DNA from: Spirogloea muscicola
Lineage: Eukaryota > Streptophyta > Zygnematophyceae > Spirogloeales > Spirogloeaceae
Direction: 5' to 3'
Length of the DNA stretch: 10,667 nt
NCBI GenBank assembly: GCA_009602725.1
Contig: WELB01000135.1
Coordinates: forward strand, 328,534 to 339,200
The stretch's first letter is position 1. The number at the start of each line of letters is the position of its first letter. This document shows, piece after piece, positions 6,735-10,667 of the stretch. The notes beneath the pieces were generated by a model. The model was not told the DNA's origin, did not search any database, and saw only the letters and a program-made list of their open reading frames with translations. The position numbers and the translations under genes were made by a program.

Positions 6735-9700
6735 CTATCTCTTTGGAGCTTGAAGGATGTCATTGTCACAACCTTCATTGCAGTTGCCATTGCATACTTC
6801 AACCTCTCCAGTAGCATCTCCGGCAGAAAATCTATGAGGGCCAGCCAATACTGCCCTCTTACCATCTGAATCGACGGTGCTAAGATCTATGCAGATGCTG
6901 ATCGAGAACTTGATCTGAGCAGTCATCCTAGCTGCTACTTCAGCGACTTGGAATGCTACAAGCCTTTTCCCCTCACTGGCAAAGGGTAATTGTTTGCAAT
7001 TACCAGAAGGAGCAGAAGGAGGTTGGACATATAGAAGGACAGCCTCGTGACCATCAGACTCACCTGTATTTCTGACAGAGACGACCACTTCAAAGGATGA
7101 AGTGCACGACTTCACTGCACCTGGTGACCAGATGCTGTTGGAGAAGTGTGCACCGCTGCAGCAGCAGGCTTGCACTTCCTTTGGAACTAAAAGAGCGTGC
7201 TGGTAGGCATTGTAGGACAGCCCGTGCCCAAAGGGGAAAACTACTTCTCCCGTGTAAAAGCGGTAGGACCTTCCGGGGTAGGCTCTCGAGAAATTTGCTC
7301 TCATCTGCATATCCACCATCTCGACCTGCTCTGCAAAACTCTGTTGGTACCAAGTAACTGGCAGACGGCCTCCTGCAGGCAGAGTTCAGCAGCTAATAGA
7401 TTGTAAGCAGCAGTGGATTGAGAGACTCAGCCCTGGCCCCTGAAACTGCCCTCCTGGGCATGTTAAGGTTGTGGGAATGCAATAGTCATAGCAGAATCTG
7501 CTGGAAGGGTTGGACTGTCCATCTAAGGCAGGTACCTGGGTTGTAATCTCCAAAGATTGCTTCAGCAATGGCCTGCCCTCCAGATTGGCCCGGATAGCCA
7601 GCCCAGATGATGGCATCAATGTCATCACTATCTCGGGCAAATGAGATATCAATGGGACCTCCAGTTAGGATAACAAGGACTACAGGGCCCCTTGATGCTC
7701 GTCCGACCTCTTTTACCAGCTTCTCCTGCTGCCCTGCATGAAGAAGAAGCACATAATACAATGATTGACAGCAATGTCATACAAGCCAATTGACTCCTTC
7801 CTTATCAATAATGTGGGCGGCAGTCTGAGAACGACGAGGCGGAAGCAATCTGAGTTGGTGGGAGCCAGTTTGCAAGAGGACCTGGCAGTAACAGCGATGT
7901 CCTGTCCCTGCCCTCCCCTTCCTGACTTTGGTCAAGGCCCACCAGCAGAATGGTGGCGTCTGCTGATCGGGATGCCGATCTTGCACTTTCCAAGCCATCT
8001 GTTGACTCGCACTCAACGTCGAGACAACCAGGCTCCAAGATGGTGTTGACATATCGCGTCAAACCTACCCATGGCGATGTAATGGTGCAAGGAATGCCTG
8101 CAACGGCTTTGCAAGGTGCAACTCAGTGACGCCACTCTATGAATGTGGGCTACAAATTTGCCACGGAGTCCAGAAGAGAAGCACTCTGGCAGGAAATATG
8201 GCAGCTCTGTTTGCTGGTCACCTGCATAGTTGGCCAGCATCGCCTGAGTGGCATTTGCATGTGGCCCAATGACAGCCAAGGTCTCAATCTCCATTTTGTT
8301 GAGCGGCAATGCATCTCTCGGTCGCGAAGTACGATGTGCTGCCAGACACTGGTTCTTCATGAGCACGAGGCTTTGGCAAGCCGCCTGCAACGTAAGTGCC
8401 TGATGTGATAGTGAGGCAATGGCTGATGGTCTTATGTGAACCCAGGGGCCTTGTCGAGGATCTCCGTCAAAAAGCCCCAAACGCATTTGCACTTGGTAGA
8501 GAGCAAAGAGGGCTCGGTCTATTGTGCCTTCTGCGACAACACAGAAATTTCAAGAAGAAAATGCATCAGTGCATTGCTTGTCAACTTCAAGGACACCTGA
8601 TGCACTAATACAATCGTTGATCATCATCTTTCAGTCAAGGCAAAATTTGGACTGATATCAGCTCCACCTCAAGTAGGACTCAATTGCATACTCATCGCAA
8701 GCCTTATCCTACCACTTAAGATGCCTTTGCCAACAGCCTCTTGTGCAAAGCGACTGACATATGTGCCGCACTCAATGTCCATTCCAGCATTCAGGGTGAT
8801 AGCAACAGCCTCTTCTGGGGAGGAGACGTAGTGGATCCAATCATCAATTACAGCAACTGCCCCACAGTCCGAAGTGATGTAGCTGAATGGAGTGGACACC
8901 ATGCAAAGCAGTACGACACATGAGCATGTGCATCAGAGAGGCGCACTAGGTGAGCTAGCAAAGGGTTGGCTTACACAGACAATGGGTGCCCAACTAGCAG
9001 CATGACCTCAAGGAGAAAGTACAACGTGATTGTCGAGTGGACCCCTTGGGACAGGCTTCATGAACTTACCCATCAAAATTCCAGTCACCTCGTGCTGTGT
9101 TGTTGAGTAGCTCCACACTGGCGCATGCAGGCACCCCATTGATTCTGTTGTAAGCACACATGATGCCAGTGGCATGACCTTTCTCAACACAGGCCCGAAA
9201 CGGTGGCTGTAAGGTATCTTCCATGTCCTGCATACTCACCTGCATTGCCCAAGCGCCTGACAGTCTGTTCATGCTCCACTAATTATCTATTGCAATCTTA
9301 GTATCAGGCGCAACCTGCAATCCGTCAGCAAGCAAATGGCACAGCTGGAAAGCCATGGCAAAAGAAGAAGATGCTGCAAGACTTCAGACCTTGGCATCAA
9401 AGTGGTAACGATCTGTACCACCCCAGGCCTCAAGGTCATACGCAGTGAAATGCTTGCAGGTGCCAGAGGCCTTCAGCGGTTGGTCAGATGTCGAGAGTCC
9501 AGCTGCGTGTTCCTCCTCACCCTGCAAGCTGTTGCCAATACATGAGAATACTACGAAGCAAACCTAGCAGAGGTGCTCAGAAGCTAGCAAAGACACGCGA
9601 TTGCGCTTCAGCTGCCATCTGTGTCGTCGTAGAGAAATGACATGAGTCTCCTGGATTTACACTCCCTTGAGTCTCTCCTAGCGACCAGCATCGTGGTCGA

Positions 9701-10667
9701 ACGATACAGATCGGGAGGAAAGCCTGGATGGCAAGAAGCTGGGGTTAAGCTGCGAGGGGCTTGGCAGAGGCGAGCTGCACATCAAGCCAAGAGCTGCGGG
9801 GTACAACGAGGGCCTCAGGGAGGATGGCAAGCTCTGCCTGCCTGAGAGGCCCGACCTGCAAGCCGCGCACGAATGCCACGGCAAATGCAGCTGAGAGGGT
9901 GGGGTCTTCTCCAGGGGTCTCCTGGCCCCTGCCCCAGCGGAGGTCGCGGAAGATGTTGATGTTGGGCGACCAGAAGGTGAGGCCCGCCCTGCCCACCGAG
10001 TGCATGGCTCTGGCCTCCGTCGAGATGGCCTGAGCACAGCAAGTGGCAGCCCTCAGTGAGGGAGACGGCAGAGTGGAAGGGCTACCGAGACTGCGTGACG
10101 TGGTGGCGACCAGGACGGCCGAGTTTCACCGCAACGCCACCACATGACGTGCCTGGCGGTGAGGCAGTGGTGTGCTCAGAGCCCGAGTGTCTCAGCCTGC
10201 TTGTCACAGACTCCAGTGCGGCTCAGGAGGCGGAGAACGCAGAGTGCGGGGAGGAGGACGGACCTCGCCAATGGCGTACCAGAGGGACGCGTTGAAGGAG
10301 GCTGCCTGGCCGATGACCTGCGGGAAGCTGGTGGCGCACGGCGCGCTGCCCCCAAAGGCAACGCCTGACGATTCCGCCACGCCGTGCAGGGCCTCGCTCC
10401 ACCACTGCGGCGGCGGAGAGCCCCAGGTGAAGGTGGGGGCGCCATGGCGCAGTGCCGTGTGGGCACTGTGGAAAGCCGCAGGAGCTGGAGCTGCGTGTCA
10501 TGGCCTTGCATGGCCAGCGCACCTGGTAGGGCGGGACGCCGAGGCGCGGCACCCCGCCGGCGGCGTTGCCAAGCTGCGTGACCTTCTCGGCCAGGCTGAG
10601 GCGCGCCACCAGGTCTGCGGCGGCGCCCGGCGCGCGGTCAGAGGCGAGCCCGCGGCGGCCGCGCCCG
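6735..10667 (-). CDS. BXL: Plant-type GH3 beta-D-xylosidase / alpha-L-arabinofuranosidase (10 exons seen, 5' end cut)
   Basis: This gene encodes a glycoside hydrolase family 3 enzyme that, in plant relatives, is secreted and releases xylose and arabinose from cell-wall polysaccharides. Exons in transcript order are 10667-10523 (partial), 10404-10264, 10029-9856, 9521-9390, 9239-9070, 8882-8713, 8530-8222, 8097-7882, 7733-7536 and 7372-6735. All junctions are GT/AG and in frame, giving 763 residues and a TAG stop at 6737-6735. Motifs in order are [66 protein letters not shown] with nucleophile D259, [29 protein letters not shown] and [11 protein letters not shown], then a fibronectin-III-like domain. 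Plant BXL proteins are about 770-790 residues, so only a short N-terminus, probably with the signal peptide, lies off the window. Family assignment is secure; the exact sugar preference is inferred. Confidence 0.93.
6822..7103 (-). other. Fibronectin-III-like C-terminal domain of the xylosidase
   Basis: Residues about 642-735 include [19 protein letters not shown] and later GKRLVAFQ and [10 protein letters not shown]. These match the Fn3-like module that closes many GH3 enzymes. It is followed by a cysteine-bearing tail (C745, C749, C753) and the stop. Confidence 0.8.
7191..8378 (-). other. GH3 C-terminal alpha/beta domain of the xylosidase
   Basis: Residues about 362-612 (exons 7-10) form the second domain that closes the active site. 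[11 protein letters not shown] holds E473 (7919-7921) and E475 (7913-7915), the region supplying the acid/base glutamate in this clade. The sequence then continues through [28 protein letters not shown] and [11 protein letters not shown], as expected for BXL proteins. Confidence 0.85.
9522..9855 (-). other. Xylosidase intron 3 (334 nt)
   Basis: On the minus strand the donor is TTGCAG|GTCGGG and the acceptor AGCTTGCAG|GGT, in phase 0. It joins FVRGLQ to GEEEHAAG, after which the exon runs on to [13 protein letters not shown]. The open frame continuing past the donor has no counterpart in the family, so I treat it as intron. I see no repeat or RNA gene in it. Confidence 0.82.
10030..10263 (-). 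other. Xylosidase intron 2 (234 nt)
   Basis: On the minus strand the donor is GCGAG|GTCCGT and the acceptor GTGCTCAG|GCC, in phase 0. It joins WYAIGE to AISTEARAM, as expected from the contiguous family sequence. The other introns are 118 nt (10405-10522), 150 nt (9240-9389), 187 nt (8883-9069), 182 nt (8531-8712), 124 nt (8098-8221), 148 nt (7734-7881) and 163 nt (7373-7535). None shows further content. Confidence 0.85.

Larger units (their letters stand above)
8503..10603 (-). other. GH3 N-terminal catalytic barrel of the xylosidase
   Basis: The domain spans roughly residues 22-320 over exons 1-7. It includes the K176-H177 pair in CKHFTAYD (exon 4), the [13 protein letters not shown] segment (exon 5), and the SDC motif with nucleophile D259 encoded at 8867-8869 (exon 6). 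The SDC context is characteristic of plant and fungal xylosidases of this family rather than SDW-type beta-glucosidases. Confidence 0.88.

Noticed and set aside
125-10667. Functional gene cluster linking the clock gene and the xylosidase
   Set aside because: The genes are convergent, do not share a promoter and belong to unrelated pathways; adjacency alone is not evidence.
1-10667. Transposon, CRISPR array, tRNA/rRNA or viral insertion
   Set aside because: I saw no terminal inverted repeats, transposase or reverse transcriptase motifs, spaced direct-repeat array or RNA gene. The non-coding space is accounted for by introns and 3' flank.

Overview
The window carries two eukaryotic, intron-rich nuclear genes in a tail-to-tail (convergent) arrangement. 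Both belong to families typical of the green plant lineage (Viridiplantae). The compact introns (about 120 to 660 nt), moderate GC content and very GC- and CpG-rich 5' ends suggest a green alga rather than a land plant. The land-plant-like C-terminal modules of the clock protein, and the lack of TGTAA (the usual chlorophyte polyadenylation signal) between the two genes, lean weakly towards a streptophyte alga. The species cannot be fixed from the sequence.

Positions 1-124 look like 5' UTR with a 15-codon upstream ORF. Positions 125-6331 (+) hold a complete 8-exon gene for a CCA1/LHY/REVEILLE-type single-MYB transcription factor, a core circadian clock component. I modelled it as 1,241 residues. 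The MYB domain (SHAQKFF signature) is split over exons 2 and 3. The proline/basic block that follows the MYB domain in this family is in exon 4, a KLFG motif is in exon 5 and an AAASAWW motif is in exon 6. All splice phases close in frame. Intron 3 holds two small tandem duplications. Intron 4 is open in the upstream reading frame.

Positions 6332-6734 are the shared 3' intergenic interval, with two short hairpins and no gene. Positions 6735-10667 (-) hold a 10-exon gene for a plant-type glycoside hydrolase family 3 beta-xylosidase / alpha-arabinofuranosidase. The reconstructed part is 763 residues, and only the N-terminus (signal peptide and perhaps 30-60 residues) lies beyond the right edge. 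The catalytic nucleophile, the acid/base region and the fibronectin-III-like C-terminal domain are all present.

The genes have unrelated roles (clock transcription in the nucleus; cell-wall or extracellular xylan/arabinan trimming). I see no sign that they work together beyond sharing a 3' flank. I found no mobile element, CRISPR array, tRNA, rRNA or prokaryotic gene. All exon boundaries were derived by hand from GT/AG sites, phase and family conservation, without transcript data.
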